64,000 nt of DNA. It comes from Dactylonectria macrodidyma. Lineage: Eukaryota > Ascomycota > Sordariomycetes > Hypocreales > Nectriaceae. Within the stretch, counting starts at the first letter, position 1. The number at the start of each line of letters is the position of its first letter. The stretch covers positions 3,596,001-3,660,000 of the forward strand of contig JAGMUV010000003.1 in assembly GCA_020744425.1 (NCBI GenBank), written 5' to 3'. Shown piece by piece: positions 1-11,776 of the stretch. A program made the position numbers and the translations under genes. The notes under the pieces were generated by a model. It did no database searches and had not been told where the DNA came from. It saw only the letters and a program-made list of their open reading frames with translations.

Positions 1-1436
1 GTTTATATATATCAAACGGGTAGAAGTTCGAGCATCGATTGGTCGGGAGGTAGGCTGAGCAATATGTGTGAGCGAGTGAGCATAATCCTGCAAAGGTCAG
101 GCATAGAAAGTCAGAGATAAGGACGAGAGTAGCGGTTTTGTCAATGATGCTGGGACGACCGTGAGCGACCTTTCGACCTTAAAGCTGATGATGTTATGCC
201 ATCTTCTTTCCTAAAGACGGACGTCCCTTCCCACTAACGTTACGTCAGGACCACGCCGGCTCCTTCCCCTGTAGCTGCTAGCAACCTGCCAGGCGCAGCA
301 CCAAAAGAGAGAGAGAGCCACCCTGATCGCAGCTACCCCAGAATGGTGCTCGGTCCTGACGTCATGAGACCCGAGTTGATGATCCGGGAGACTGTGGTGC
401 CGCTAGCGACCAGGGGTGGGGAGACCCATGGCACAGTGTGAACTCCCAGTGCGTATTACTCGACGACCTCCAACCCTACCAGCTTTGCTCCCAGTCCAGC
501 TGAATTGGCCCTCCGTAGCGCGACGGCCGATGGCGCTACAGTGGTGGGGGCAATACGGACTGCAGCAACCAAAGAGTGACATTCTCAAGGACATGATCAA
601 AGACATTAAGCCACTATCGAGACTCACCTGGCTCTGGCCATGCATGCGCCATAATTAAGGACAGGGGCCCAAAGGCATTCCAAATATAGTGCCGTCTCAG
701 TGCCTACCCAGGCATTTATTTTTGACACGCATCCCACCTAAGTTACTCCTCTTCTTTCAATTGATGCATCGGTGTCTCACGACCCCTAGTACTAACTCAT
801 CCTCGATCAACACTTCCCCACCACTAACATCAATCCGCACTGTACATTCGCCAGCTCAACACCAGCACCGAACGTCGTCGTCATCATGGGCGTGAACCCA
901 CTGGTTAGCTGATAGTCGGCGCCATATGGAAATCCTCAAGCCACCAAAGGCAGCGCCAAAGTCTGTTGGCGCCTCGGTCGAGACTCAATCCGGTCCATCT
1001 TGGAATGTGCCTTTGAGGTCTATCCTGGCATTGGGATCGTCGTCCAGCTGTTTTTCCTTGGTCTCTCGCGGGGGATAAATCCTAGTAGACGTGTTGGTGC
1101 TGAAACCCCGATTATTCACTTTCATCGACGGGCCGTCTGTTTCAATCTACGTACCACAATTCGTCTCCAGTCCCGTGACTTCAACTTGGAGCTACAGCAT
1201 GCCCAAATAATACAGCCTCACACTAATATCTTTTCCACGAGGCCACTTCAAGCTATCGCCGTTGTGAAGCATTGCCTAAAAGGTTGCTATAGGGTAATAT
1301 AGACCCGGGGCAGAGCGTAAAACTCCGAAACTCCGGATAATCTGTATATTTTCTCGCTGCATCTCTGAGAACCTCGAGACCAGCGTCATCCTGTACATTA
1401 CACCACACGGCCCTGCAGCAATACTTATCCAGCGCT
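1..1436. other. Intergenic region, left edge
   Basis: No reading frame here shows recognisable protein character, and I see no RNA gene. A short GA run lies near 306-316. The last few hundred bases are presumably the promoter and leader of the phosphatase gene that starts at 1437. Confidence 0.6.
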
Positions 1437-2591
1437 ATGGGGTCCTCCATCGACCTTGAGAAGGTGCCCAACTTTCGAGATGTAGGCAAGACAATAAATG
1501 AATTCCTTGGCGAAAGGTGTGTTAAGCCACCCCTCGGATCTGGGTGGCCCTTTGGCAACTGACATTGTACAGGCGAATTCGAGAGGGTGTGTTTTTTCGC
1601 TCTGCGCGACCAGGTATGCCATGTTATTACCATCGACACATAGTCGCATTAAACTTATGAGACATCCTTTAGACGATGCAACCTTCGCAGATAGGGACCA
1701 TATTAAGGACGAGCTTGGCATCAAAACCATTATCGACTTGAGGACAAAGTAAGCAGAACCATCGCGCTTCCCATCTATGGAGTTCGTCCTTGTGCTAAGA
1801 GCGGACAGGACCGAACACATCAATAGAGCCAAGAAGCGCGAGCAACAGGCCAACGACCCATCACTCGTCAAGTTGAACGCTGCCCTGACGGAGTCTGTGT
1901 ACATATCAGGAATAGACTACCATGAGATCAAGATCACAGGCCGCCCTCTTGAGTGGTTTTGGCTGAGCCTGCTTGGGTGGTGGGATTTTATGTAAGTCGG
2001 CTACCCTGGAGGCAAATTAAGCCAATCTGACCTTGTACTAGGCGGTTCCTGTTCCTATTTATAAGCGGTTACCGCATGGAGGCAGTGAGAATCATCGGAA
2101 CCAAGGTCATGCTACCACGAGGTCTTGTCGGATTAGGTCTTGACACCATCGACAACTCCCCTCTTGAGATTCGGGAGACCCTTGCTCTCTACACCAAGAG
2201 AGCCGTATTGCCTTCAGTGGTTCATTGCACGCAAGGGAAGGATCGAACTGGTAAAACACACGATAAACGATCATTAGGTTACCAGCAAGCTGACACCTCA
2301 ATGCTAGGACTAGTGTGCGCTCTGGTGTTGATGATACTAAATGTCCCTGTCCCTGCTATCGAGCATGATTACCGCCTCACCGACGAGGCTCTCTTGGAAG
2401 AGCGAGAGGAGAGGATAGCCGAGACCCGCCAGATTGGACTCACAGAAGAATGGGTTAGCACCGCCAAGGACATGATTGTCAGGATCGCGCAGCACCTTAA
2501 CGACAGGTATGGAGGCCTGGACAAGTATCTGGACGGGATTGGGTTCGGGGTTGGGGACAGGGACATGGTCCGCGAAACCCTCTTGTACTGA
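1437..2591 (+). CDS. Tyrosine phosphatase, Y_phosphatase3-like (PTP fold)
   Basis: Predicted protein phosphatase of the tyrosine/dual-specificity fold, 290 residues. Six exons join cleanly: 1437-1516, 1573-1613, 1673-1748, 1809-1991, 2042-2250 and 2308-2591 (873 nt). The N-terminus reads VPNFRDVG, followed by FFRSARPDDAT and LGIKTIIDLRTKTEH, the usual opening of fungal proteins of this family. The catalytic P-loop is HCTQGKDRTG at about residues 188-197, giving a predicted nucleophile Cys189 and phosphate-binding Arg195; the codon for the last Gly is split by intron 5. The C-terminal third is helical and charged. No signal peptide or membrane segment is visible, so it is probably cytosolic. 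The substrate is unknown; members of this family act on phosphotyrosine, and some related fungal enzymes act on phosphoinositides or inositol pyrophosphates. The start is the first ATG in frame with the conserved N-terminus. It converges on the methyltransferase gene, with only 63 bp between stop codons. Confidence 0.88.
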
Positions 2592-2654
2592 GCGAGCATG
2601 GGAACTTGGCCTGGCACAGAGAAAGGCACGAGTTGCGTTGAGATGCTTCTTTGT

Positions 2655-3973
2655 CTATTTCTTTCTAAAGCGGCCTTGCAGCCAGCATCTATACATCTTG
2701 ATCTTCTCCGCTCGGTTGACGAGCATTCGTCTATCAACGCCGAGATTTTCAATCTCGAACAGCTGGGGAGCTTCTGCCACCACTTGCTCTACCTCTACCG
2801 CCTCGCCTTCTGTAGGCTGGGTGGCTGCGGTCGTCTTGCCCGACCAAATGCCAGCGAGTTCGCCCTCGTCAAAGAAGTAGACTCGGGTTCCGTCGCCACG
2901 AATGTAGAAATTTTCTTCAAGGTACCTGCCCTTGCGGAATCGAACCTGGGCCAGATCACCTCTTCCATAGTCTCGGAAGCAGACCAGGCCGCCAGGTTTG
3001 AGGATCCGGTGGACATTTTGAACGGCCCTTGCCCATTGGTCCGGGGAAAGAGCAGAAAATATGAAAATCAGGATGGCCACGTCTACGGATCCTTCCTCTA
3101 GGCCGGGAGGCAAGCTATCACTGGAGACATCCCACACGTCGGCCTGGATCCATTTAGGATCGTATTCTTCATGATTGCGAATGACGTCTACGGCAGTTTT
3201 GGAGTAGTCGCAGGCGTGGATCTTCAGTTGCGGGTTCTTGTTAGTGGCCAATATGGGGTATGCCGTATTACCGGCTCCTGCGCCAATTTCCAGGATGACC
3301 TTGGGCCCGGCGTCCTCTCTGGCTACCTCAGCGAGAATAGGAAACTCTTGCTGAAGCCACTTCCGGTTCTTGAAGAAGTTGGACTGATTGTTCTTGTAGA
3401 AAAGGTTCCACCACTTAGCAGGGTCTGCACTGAACTTTTCTAGACGTCTCGTTAGCACGTCTGATGACACCGATGGAGCTTGAACAATGAGTGTGTGAGA
3501 AGGTGTTTGAGTCAGATGGGAGCGAAAGAATTGAAGGTATGCGTTGTCTTCAGTAGATTCAGATGAACTATGCATTAGGTATGGTAATCATCATGAAACA
3601 CCAGGCAAAAGCCTAAGTGGTGTGAGAATGAATAAGAAAAATGTGACTTACTTTTCTCAAAGTCCGAGACGGGGAACTGACGCTGTTTGGCGTACTGCTG
3701 CTCAGAATACTCCTTGTACGTGTCATCCGTCTCGACATGATCCCAGGCGTTGAACTCGAAGACATCGTCTCCAGCATTCAAGTAACGGCTGCCAAACTGG
3801 AAGGGATCACTCCTCTTCAAGTTGTTGGCCTTATCGTGCGACAGGTGAGGGGGCAACTGGGTAGCAGACGGGGCCTCGGTGTCCTTGATGTCCAACGCAG
3901 CCATGTTCTCAACAGGAACCGTCTCAGCTGCTGGGCTCACGGTGGCATCGCCACTCGGCGCTATTGACGCCAT
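2655..3973 (-). CDS. TRM140: tRNA m3C32 methyltransferase, METTL2/Trm140 type
   Basis: SAM-dependent methyltransferase of the METTL2/6/8-Trm140 family, which makes 3-methylcytidine at position 32 of certain tRNAs in the cytosol. Two exons: 3973-3652 and 3439-2655, joining to 368 residues. The splice rebuilds the family signature across the junction (SDFEK from exon 1, KKFSADPAKWWNLFYKNN from exon 2), which fixes acceptor 3440. An earlier in-frame ATG at about 3575 lies inside the 212-nt intron and is not a start. Motif I is VILEIGAGAGN at about residues 155-165, then HACDYSKTAVD, and a post-motif DVAILIFIFSALSPDQW. The N-terminal 60 residues are Ala/Pro-rich and low-complexity. The start at 3973 is the first ATG of a frame with family-like content. 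It shares a 435-bp divergent upstream region with EMC2. The exact tRNA substrate (Thr or Ser) cannot be read from sequence, and the gene symbol is by family only. Confidence 0.9.
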
Positions 3974-4408
3974 CTTCGACTCTGTACACCACGTAGCATG
4001 CACTTGCCGGTGTAAGTGGTGAGCTTGTGGCAGCACGGAGGATTGCTCTGTGAAGTGAGGTTGTAAGGAAACTCCAAACTCAAGAAAATTTCCTTTCAGA
4101 AATGAGTTTTGTCTTGGACCCCCAAGGCTGTGGGGCAATTTAAAGATTGTGATTGGCTTCCTATATCGGGACCGGATCAATCAAGATGCCGCCTCACAGG
4201 GGTAGAGCTGCTGGGGCCAATTACGAGAAGCTAAGGGGAGCATGGACATTCAACCTCGAGGCTGCTGTGTCCATTCGAACAGCATCACTCTGAGGTCGGA
4301 CAGTTGACGAATTCCTCTAACGACGCCCTAGCCGCCGACGGAACATCTACCTCACGACTCAGGAACGCCTTTACCCTTCGCGACCCCTCCTACTTGCGTT
4401 TGCCTGCC
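3974..4408. promoter_or_regulatory. Divergent promoter, methyltransferase / EMC2
   Basis: A 435-bp region between two head-to-head start codons. It must hold both promoters and leaders. The EMC2 reading frame stays open upstream of its ATG to about 4304, but the first codon there is TTG, so this part is taken as leader. No distinct operator was recognised. Confidence 0.5.
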
Positions 4409-5545
4409 ATGGCACCGTCGCTCCTGCAGCCTCAAGGCCACCTATCACCAGCCGAAGCTCTCAAGCTCGCGCAACAAGCACCCGAAATCCTGAGGCGAAA
4501 TCCAAAAGCCATCTCGGCATCGCCCTTCCCGTCCCTCTTCTCTGCTCCGGAGACTGCCGAGCTGTGGATCATATATGAGAACCTCCTGCTATCATGTCTT
4601 CGGACTGGCGACGACGAGTCGGCGCATCAATGTTTGGATAGACTAGTGCTGCGGTTTGGCAGCCAGAACGAACGATTGATGGCGCTTATGGGTCTCGTCA
4701 AAGAAGCAGAAGCTGGCACCCACAACGAACTGCTTGAGGTGCTCAAGGGATACGAGGATATTTTGGAGGAAAACCAGGCAAACATTGTAAGACCAGTCTG
4801 TGCCCGTCATAGGACGTTTGACTGACAACCGACAGCCTATCGCGAAAAGACGAGTCGCCCTCCTCCGATCGATGGGAAAGACGCCCGAGGCGATTACGTC
4901 GCTGATTTGGTTGCTCGAATTTAGCCCGACGGATGCTGAGGCATGGGCTGAGTTGGCTGATCTATATCTGTCCCAAGGACTATACTCCCAAGCCATCCAC
5001 GCATTGGAAGAGGTGCTCGTGGTCACACCAAATGCTTGGAACGTACGTGGCGCTGGCTTCATTCTTGAAAGGATCCCAATTAACAGGCAATGTCTAGATT
5101 CACGCCCGCTTAGGAGAGGTTTCATTAATGGCGGCTAACGTTTCAACGGAGCCATTCCCCCAAAAGCACCTAGCAGAATCTCTGAAGCGGTTCTGCCGAA
5201 GTATTGAGCTCTGCGAGGACTACCTGAGAGGCTATTATGGCCTTAAGAAGGTAATTTGAGAATATGCGCTTCGGCAATAATTGATTGGCGTAGCTGACAT
5301 GACAATAGGTTACCGACAAGCTCTTGAGCGAGCCCTCAAAGTTGAAGAAGCAGACAGAGGGTGATGGCTTCTCTCTGCCACAACAGGCGACGATTGAGAA
5401 GCTCAACCAGGCGGCGACCACGAAGCTGGCTGAGATTGTGCGACGTTATGGTGCGCAAGAGCCGTTGTGGCAGGGTTACAATGGAGATGAGATTGCAGCG
5501 GCCAAGGCGTTGCTTAATAGCTCATCGTCGGATGTGGTCCGATGA
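4409..5545 (+). CDS. EMC2: ER membrane protein complex subunit 2 (TPR protein)
   Basis: Subunit 2 of the ER membrane complex, a cytosolic TPR scaffold for the insertase that puts tail-anchored and multipass proteins into the ER membrane. Four exons: 4409-4786, 4836-5042, 5098-5250, 5309-5545 (975 nt, 324 residues), the usual size for fungal EMC2. The start MAPSLLQPQGHLSPAEALKL fits the family. TPR-like helices include the stretch SGMGKTPEAITSLIWLLEF-like in exon 2 and AEAWAELADLYLSQGLYSQA, where the paired W/L/Y/A spacing is typical of TPR repeats. The C-terminus KLAEIVRRYGAQ is also family-like. There is no membrane segment, as expected, because EMC2 sits on the cytosolic face. All four exons join in phase 0. 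It is divergent from the tRNA methyltransferase. Confidence 0.9.
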
Positions 5546-8500
5546 GGACGTGTTGGCAGTATGGCTGCGTAATTCTGCGCTCTGGTTTTGATCTTGGGCT
5601 TCTTCGGAGTCTAATTGGAGCAACGAGGGCCAGGAGTTTGACATTGATCTCCTCGGGAGACTCGGTGGCACAAGCGGCCCTGACCAAGAGAGCTTAGAGA
5701 GACTATCAATTACGGAGCATTACAGCGGGATAGGCGATGAACAAGGTGGGAGCCAGGAGTGCGGCGAAATCTAAGGCTCCAAAGACTCGTCATGCGGCAA
5801 CTTTGGGTGACAGGGGAGTCGGGGTGCCTTGCACGTGGCGCCACTCAAGAGCGGGTGGCGGGGAAGGGCCTTGTCTAATGGATACGGGGAAAGTCGGCTT
5901 GTGGGTAGAAAGGAAATCGTTTGAAAAGATGGTAGACAAGAGTCGGGTTGTTGTTCAATGATGGTTGGGGGCTGGGGAGGACGAGGGACGAAGCATGACG
6001 GATGACGCGGTCTTGGGCCGAAATACTCAATGCCCAGCGGAGGTTGAGGAGAGGGTTTCGTTGTTTCAATTGCTACCAACATCGGGCGCGTTGGGCCAAT
6101 ATTACTACGTTCTTACACTTTTAGTCTATTACACATTGCTGTATGGATCGGATGCTAGCCGGAGTGTGCAGACGTAGCGCATGCTTTTGGTTTCAATGCG
6201 GACAGAAGTCGACGGACAAGGAAACGGAAAGTTGGTGCCAACCGAGTGCAGCAAGCAAGGAGGGGACGTTTGCTCCGTTTCGGTCCCACCATTGCCCAAT
6301 GTTGAGAAGCTGATGTGTATTCATCCCAGGATCCTTGGACGGTTGGGTACCCAGACTTGCCAGATGAGAGCCTTGTGGGTGTGTGGGCGCAAGCGTGAGT
6401 GGAGGCATGTCGGTCGGAGGAGCCGCTGGAACAGCAGACTGGGCAGCGGACTTGATGATCCCATGATCCATGTTTGATGGGTTCTCGAATCTTGGTCGTT
6501 TGGAGTTGGAGGAATTCCGAGTCTGGTCTGGATGCTGTGTGTGGGTTCTGGGTTTTGGGTTCTGTGCTCGGGGGATTCTTTGCTAGGGCGTCAAGGTTCA
6601 TGCCTGGCTGCTGGGATGTCCTGGCAACTGGACCTCACTGACACCTACTTGTGCGGCTGTTGATCGAGACCTGAGATTTAGATGCTTGGAGGCCCAAACA
6701 AATGTCGCCACCTGTTCGCCACATACCGCAGCTGGATGGAGTCGGAGGCTCAGCGGGAACCTATCGTCCACACTACTGTACATCATCGTCCGTCTGGGCA
6801 GCTGGGCAGAATCACGGGCATTCTAGGAGTGGGACAAGAGAGAAGAGAAAACAGAGAACAGAGAGCGGGGCACTACGCAGTAATAAGCCCGCGATATTAG
6901 CATGAGCATAAGGCAACCAGAAGGCGGCCATGTGCAAGCGCTTCATGTAATTACAGCAGGTGCCATATTGGCACAGTAAGCAAACAAGCAATGGAGACGT
7001 GGCTATGGTCATGGAGCATGATAAAGCAGCAAAGCCTCAAAGTCTCAATTCCTCGCCTAGACTCCACCAGCTCGCAGTCGTGGATGGAGCTGGCCCGCGT
7101 CGGCTCCGTTGATGGCCGAAGGGCCCAAAGAGGCAAAGAGGCAAAGAGGTGATGGGGAAAACCAGTTAGCCACCAGTACGAAGTATATCATGGCCCAGTG
7201 GAAGATCGGGCGTGGCAGATCAGGCGTCAAGGCGCGGCCTAGAAAGCTTGAGGCGCATCCTCGGCATCGTGAGCCTGCCAACCAGGCGCCGGGGATGGTG
7301 GCAGCGATGCAGCGGCTTTCACAGGTGGCATGGTGTGAGAAGAGAGAGCACCTTGTTGGCAGACGGGCCAAACCTTTGAGGACGGCCGGGCCCGTGTGAT
7401 ATAAGTGATGTGGTTTGCCGAATGCGCCATGTGAAAGATTAGAATATTTCGGTTGCCTATTTTCTTCTCGAAGCCTTTGTTCGCATCGGGACGACGTGAT
7501 GGTGATTTGCGGCTTACACATGACCATCTCCAGACGAGGATTGTATCTGCGACAAGAAACGTCGCGCAAGCGAACAGATCGAACGAACATACCCTGTCTC
7601 TATGTCCTCGCAACCTTCTTTCAGAATCTACCCGTCTCTCGGGCCGCCCCGTTCTTTAATCGACGTCCCGTGTTATCGAATAAGTCCTGAGCTCCGGTTG
7701 GATGGGATAGCCATGTTGCAAAACCTGGTTGAGACGCAACCAACACGGCGAGGCGCAGCATCTCACCACTAAGAATGGAAGCCACACGAAACGGCATCAG
7801 CATGGGCATTTGTCTCGGAATCGAAGGAAATAAGCGAACAGATCTTATTCTCGTCAAAGGATAGGACAAGGAAAAAGAGCCCAGCAAATCGCTTTGCACG
7901 AATGGAGGTAGAGGATGCCGTGAAAGTTGGGGATCTGATATTCCACCAACTTAACGAAGCAACACCACCGCCTTCCTTGCACTGGTCCAGCGATCCAAGC
8001 TACCCAACAAGGGTCGATATCACCGTACCGATCACCTTGAGTGCCATAAACCTCCGCCTCGGTAACAACGAAAAAAAACTCTCCAAAGATCCGTGGCTGC
8101 CTGGTGGTCATGCAGGTACGTCGTCCCCCTGCTATTCTCTGGTCCCACCATGTTAAGTTGATTGTCTGCTTGGATAACCTGGGTCTTCGTATCAGTCTTT
8201 TCGCCCAGCGAGCTGGACCTGAATGGCTGTTTGGACCCCTTTGCTGCCTACCCGTGTTGCTGTTAGTCTATTCACGCTCCCCGTGCCCTTTTGTGTCCAT
8301 TTCCGTTTATGACCGATTCACCAAAGCGGCGCGTGTTAAAAAAAAGTTGCAATCCCTGTAGGTATTTTGACGTGAAGGAGGCCTGAAACCCTACCCTTTG
8401 ACAACTGGACGGGCATTTCGAGGTGAGTGTAGGCCAGGCCAGGAAAATAAGCCAGCCGCTGTCAGAGTGAGTCAGTCAGTGCCTGTCAAACAGTCAATCA

Positions 8501-8609
8501 CAGCTCAAAACCAACTGCGCCAGGACCAGCGAGTGCGTGGCAACAAGCAACTGCGGCAGCACAGCAGCACGCCAACATCTGTGGACAGCGATCTGGTACC
8601 TCCACGCTT

Positions 8610-8735
8610 TTGTTAGCGCTCCCTTGCCTTTTCTTTTTCCTTCTTCTTCTCCCTTGGCCATTCTCTCATGCTCTCTTTTTTTTCTTTCTTCTCTTCTTTC
8701 ATCCTCCTCAATAGTCGCCCTTGGCGCCCCCCCCC
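8610..8735 (+). promoter_or_regulatory. CT-rich promoter-like block
   Basis: Almost pure pyrimidine DNA on the + strand, including long TTTTC/TTCTTC runs and then a C run near 8729. Such CT blocks commonly sit just upstream of transcription starts in filamentous fungi. A sequence fitting a 5' splice donor (TTG then GTAAGTC) follows at about 9127-9135, so a spliced non-coding or leader transcript may start here. This is inference from composition only. Confidence 0.35.
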
Positions 8736-9737
8736 GGCTTGGATCACTCTAGACAATAAACGACCGAGATAGAGCGCTATTCCTCGTCCACCGCCATCTA
8801 CAAATTGTCGCCGCATTGTCCCAATAACAAATCCAGCCAAATCCTCGTGTTCGGTCGATTCTCACCAGCTACACTCCCGGTCCTAGGCAACGCACCAACA
8901 TATTCGGCCCCCACTCAACCACATCGCACCACACCTCCCTGTATCGCCCTTACGAAGTACACTGGAAATTCAAGCTGTCGTCCCGCTGAGGCACTGGTGT
9001 TTCTGGCGGCCCATCTGGCAACAAACAATAACAACAACATCAACAAACTCATCAACTAGCCTCGTGGATCCCCCCCCCAAGCAAACCTCGTACAAGTCTC
9101 CAAGTCAGACGAACCTAATCATTAGTTGGTAAGTCATCTGCCTTTCCTCCTGTTACCTTTTTCCCAACAACGGCACCCATTTCCGTGGATGGTTGTACCG
9201 CTATCGTTGGTTTGGCGGTGGAGGCCCGGCAAGTGAACGAGCGAGGTCCATGTGATCACCGCCTCCCGCATCAAAGCAGGCCAAACGGATAAAGCAAAGC
9301 GGCGGCGACTGTGCATGAATTGACGAAGCCGCGGCTGCAATTGGGCATTCTAAATGCTGCTGCTGCGACCGCTGTTGTTCATTCATCCTATCCCTCCAAT
9401 GCTCGCCCCATTCCAGTCGGTCTGTCCACCCATCTTGCCTACACTGCAGAACTTGCTTCCACACTCGGAGAGCCTGCCTCTTCATGTCCCATTTCCAGGC
9501 CCTTCCATTAGGCTGCGGGCAGCCCCCACCAGGCTTAGGTCTTTGGGCATCGGCAGCGATCCTGACGCCCTAAGCCTTGGGGACTATCCCTGCTGCCGTG
9601 GACGGTGCAGGCGAAAGCTTGGATCAGGAGGGACTGGGCCTAGCGGGGCCAGATAGGAAACGCCACTAAGGGCGCCCAATGGACCGTGGGCCAGTCGGTG
9701 TTAGCCTTTCGGCCCAGCAGCTGCGCCAGCGCCAGCT

Positions 9738-9755
9738 AAAAAAAAAAAAAAAAAA
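9738..9755. repeat. A18 homopolymer
   Basis: Eighteen consecutive A residues on the + strand in the gene-poor stretch. It is not next to a recognised gene end or retroelement remnant. Confidence 0.9.
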
Positions 9756-10053
9756 GGCGCCAGTTACCAGGACCCAGTCGAGCTACCAGGGCATCTTCAA
9801 GTCAAACTGTCCAGCTACCAGGGTCTGTTCAAGTCCAATGGAACTGTCCAGCTACGGAGCACTGTAACAGGTCCTGTCCAGGCCTGTCGACAGGGCGACG
9901 AACCAGGGTGTCCCGGGTCTGGGCGGCTGGTGAATGCTAAGCAAGCAGCGATCAGTTCAAGTCTGTCAGTCTGTCAGTCATTCAGTGGTCCTGAGTTCCA
10001 GCAGTCAGTGAGTCAATGCCCGTCAGTGGACTGTTGTCCGACGACCGTCAGCA

Positions 10054-10109
10054 TGGTGGACCAGGGTGGACCAGGGTGGACCAGGGTGAGCCAGGGTGAG
10101 CCAGGGTAA
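10054..10109. repeat. 10-bp tandem repeat (GGTGGACCAG)
   Basis: Three copies of GGTGGACCAG followed by two of the variant GGTGAGCCAG and a partial copy. There are no spacers and the unit is too short to be a CRISPR array. It is a non-coding minisatellite. Confidence 0.85.
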
Positions 10110-10811
10110 GGCCAATGGTGATTGGATGGACATGAGCCGTCGAGACCTGGGATAGGTTAGACTCTGTCCATTGACAATCCATCATCCATCCAACATCCAT
10201 CATCCATTCATTCAGCATCCCGCATCCAGCATCCATGGGGAGCCCTTGCTACCGAATTGGCGGGGACGGCTCGCATTGACACCTGGTTTGCGCCTTGGGT
10301 CGCCGCTCTTTGACAGACACACACTGCTGGGACGCTGGTTGGGGCAGTCAAGGCACTGAGACCCTCCGTTAAGGCGCTGAGTCGCTGAGTCGCTGAGGCG
10401 CATCTTGATGTTGCTTGTTTCCGTTGTTCGACAACCAATCTTGTCCAAACCCCGCCCCTCCTGCTCAGTTGCTGACCGACAGTTGTGTTCCGTTCCTAAT
10501 AGGTGGTCGTCTTTTCATCGCCTTCCACCTCCCGTTGGCTCCGTCGTCGGATTGATTGCTCGCTGTCAGCTATCACACCTAGCCCATCGATCGATTCGTG
10601 TGTTACGCCGCGTCTCACGTACATGAGGTACATACCTTATTATTATACATTTATTTGATATGCCAACCGTCAACTCAGTTGCTCACCGGTCGCTTATTTA
10701 GATTTTGACTCTCGCCCGCCCTTTCCATATTGCAACGGTCCCGTCGGCTCGTACCGTCCGTCCATCCAACTGTCATCGCCGCTTCAACCCGAAAGCAGCT
10801 ACGGACTTCAT

Positions 10812-10880
10812 CACTGCACGCTGCAAGCTGCACGCTGCACACTGCACACTGCACACTGCACACTGCACACTGCACACTGT
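10812..10880. repeat. 7-bp tandem repeat (CTGCACA)
   Basis: About six near-perfect copies of CTGCACA/CTGCACG preceded by degenerate copies. It lies in the pyrimidine-rich stretch about 0.9 kb upstream of the coiled-coil gene start. Confidence 0.85.
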
Positions 10881-11776
10881 ACGCTTCTTGCTGCCGGCTT
10901 CTGCATCCTCATCGCCGTCTTCTTCTTCTTCTTCTTCGTTGTCGTCGTCCTTGCTGCTGCCGAGCTGTCTCATTAGCTGCGGGTATCGTTGGCCATCGCT
11001 GCCCTATAACTAAACGATCTGGAACGGAACACTCCCCCTCCTCACCGCCGATCGTCCCTCACGATTTTCTGCCGCTATCCCCCTCCCCTCCCATCCCTCC
11101 ATCTCATCCCTCCACCCTCCATCCCATCCCTCCAAAACCAACCCGTCCGTCCATCCACCCTTCGCAACCTGGAACCGCCCGCCTGCTTGCCCGCCTGCCT
11201 GTCTGCTCGCTGCTCTAGAACCCACCCGCCTGCCGACTTGCACCTGACCTTGGACGCAAGCCTTACCCTCCTCGACCAAAAGCAGTGTTTCGCAGGCCTG
11301 TCCTTGATTTGCCGGCTCCGCATCGCCATACCGTCGCCTAGCTAAGCCCACCATCCAACAACCTAGCCCGGCTTCCGCGCACCACGCACCACGCTTGACG
11401 CTTCGCCTCTCTCCCGTCTCACTGCCTTTTTCTCTTGTCACGCCGCTCTCTGCTCCCGTGGCGCATTTGCACACAATCGACCCCTCACACCCGTCGCCTG
11501 TCGCCTGTTCGCCCGTCGCGCAAGTCCAATTCCTCCTTGCCACGACTCTCGCACGCCGCTCTATTCCTGCTCTTTGCGCTCCCTCCTGTTCCTGCAACAC
11601 CTTTTTTTGCCATCCCCCAGAGCTCACCTCGTGCGCTTCTGGGTGTCGCGGGCCTTGCCCTTAAATCCATCATCTGAGTCTCTGTTATCCTCAGCCCCCA
11701 GATAACAGCCCCTTGGCTCCGGCCTTCTCTCGTAGATCGTCGCGGGTCGAGGGCAATCCATCCATCAGCCTCTGCT

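Larger units (their letters stand above)
5546..11776. other. 6.2-kb gene-poor region upstream of the coiled-coil gene
   Basis: I find no convincing protein gene. Open frames here are short and overlap on several frames and strands. The stretch holds a CT-rich block at about 8610-8735, an A18 run, imperfect direct repeats near 9770-9865, a 10-bp tandem repeat, CATC-rich DNA at about 10178-10235, a 7-bp tandem repeat, and C/T-rich DNA from about 10880 to 11970. It probably holds a long promoter, one or more leaders, or a non-coding transcript. Confidence 0.6.

Noticed and set aside
3440..3575. Separate methyltransferase start at 3575
   Set aside because: Lies inside the intron; splicing to 3439 rebuilds the conserved SDFEKKKFSADPAKWW stretch.
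4304..4408. N-terminal extension of EMC2
   Set aside because: The frame is open but starts at TTG; the ATG at 4409 matches the family start.
7057..7613. Overlapping frames on both strands of 60-180 residues
   Set aside because: No family-like content, no splice pattern and several overlapping frames of equal length, as expected by chance in GC-rich DNA.
10054..10109. Possible CRISPR array
   Set aside because: Units are 10 bp without spacers, and the genome is eukaryotic.
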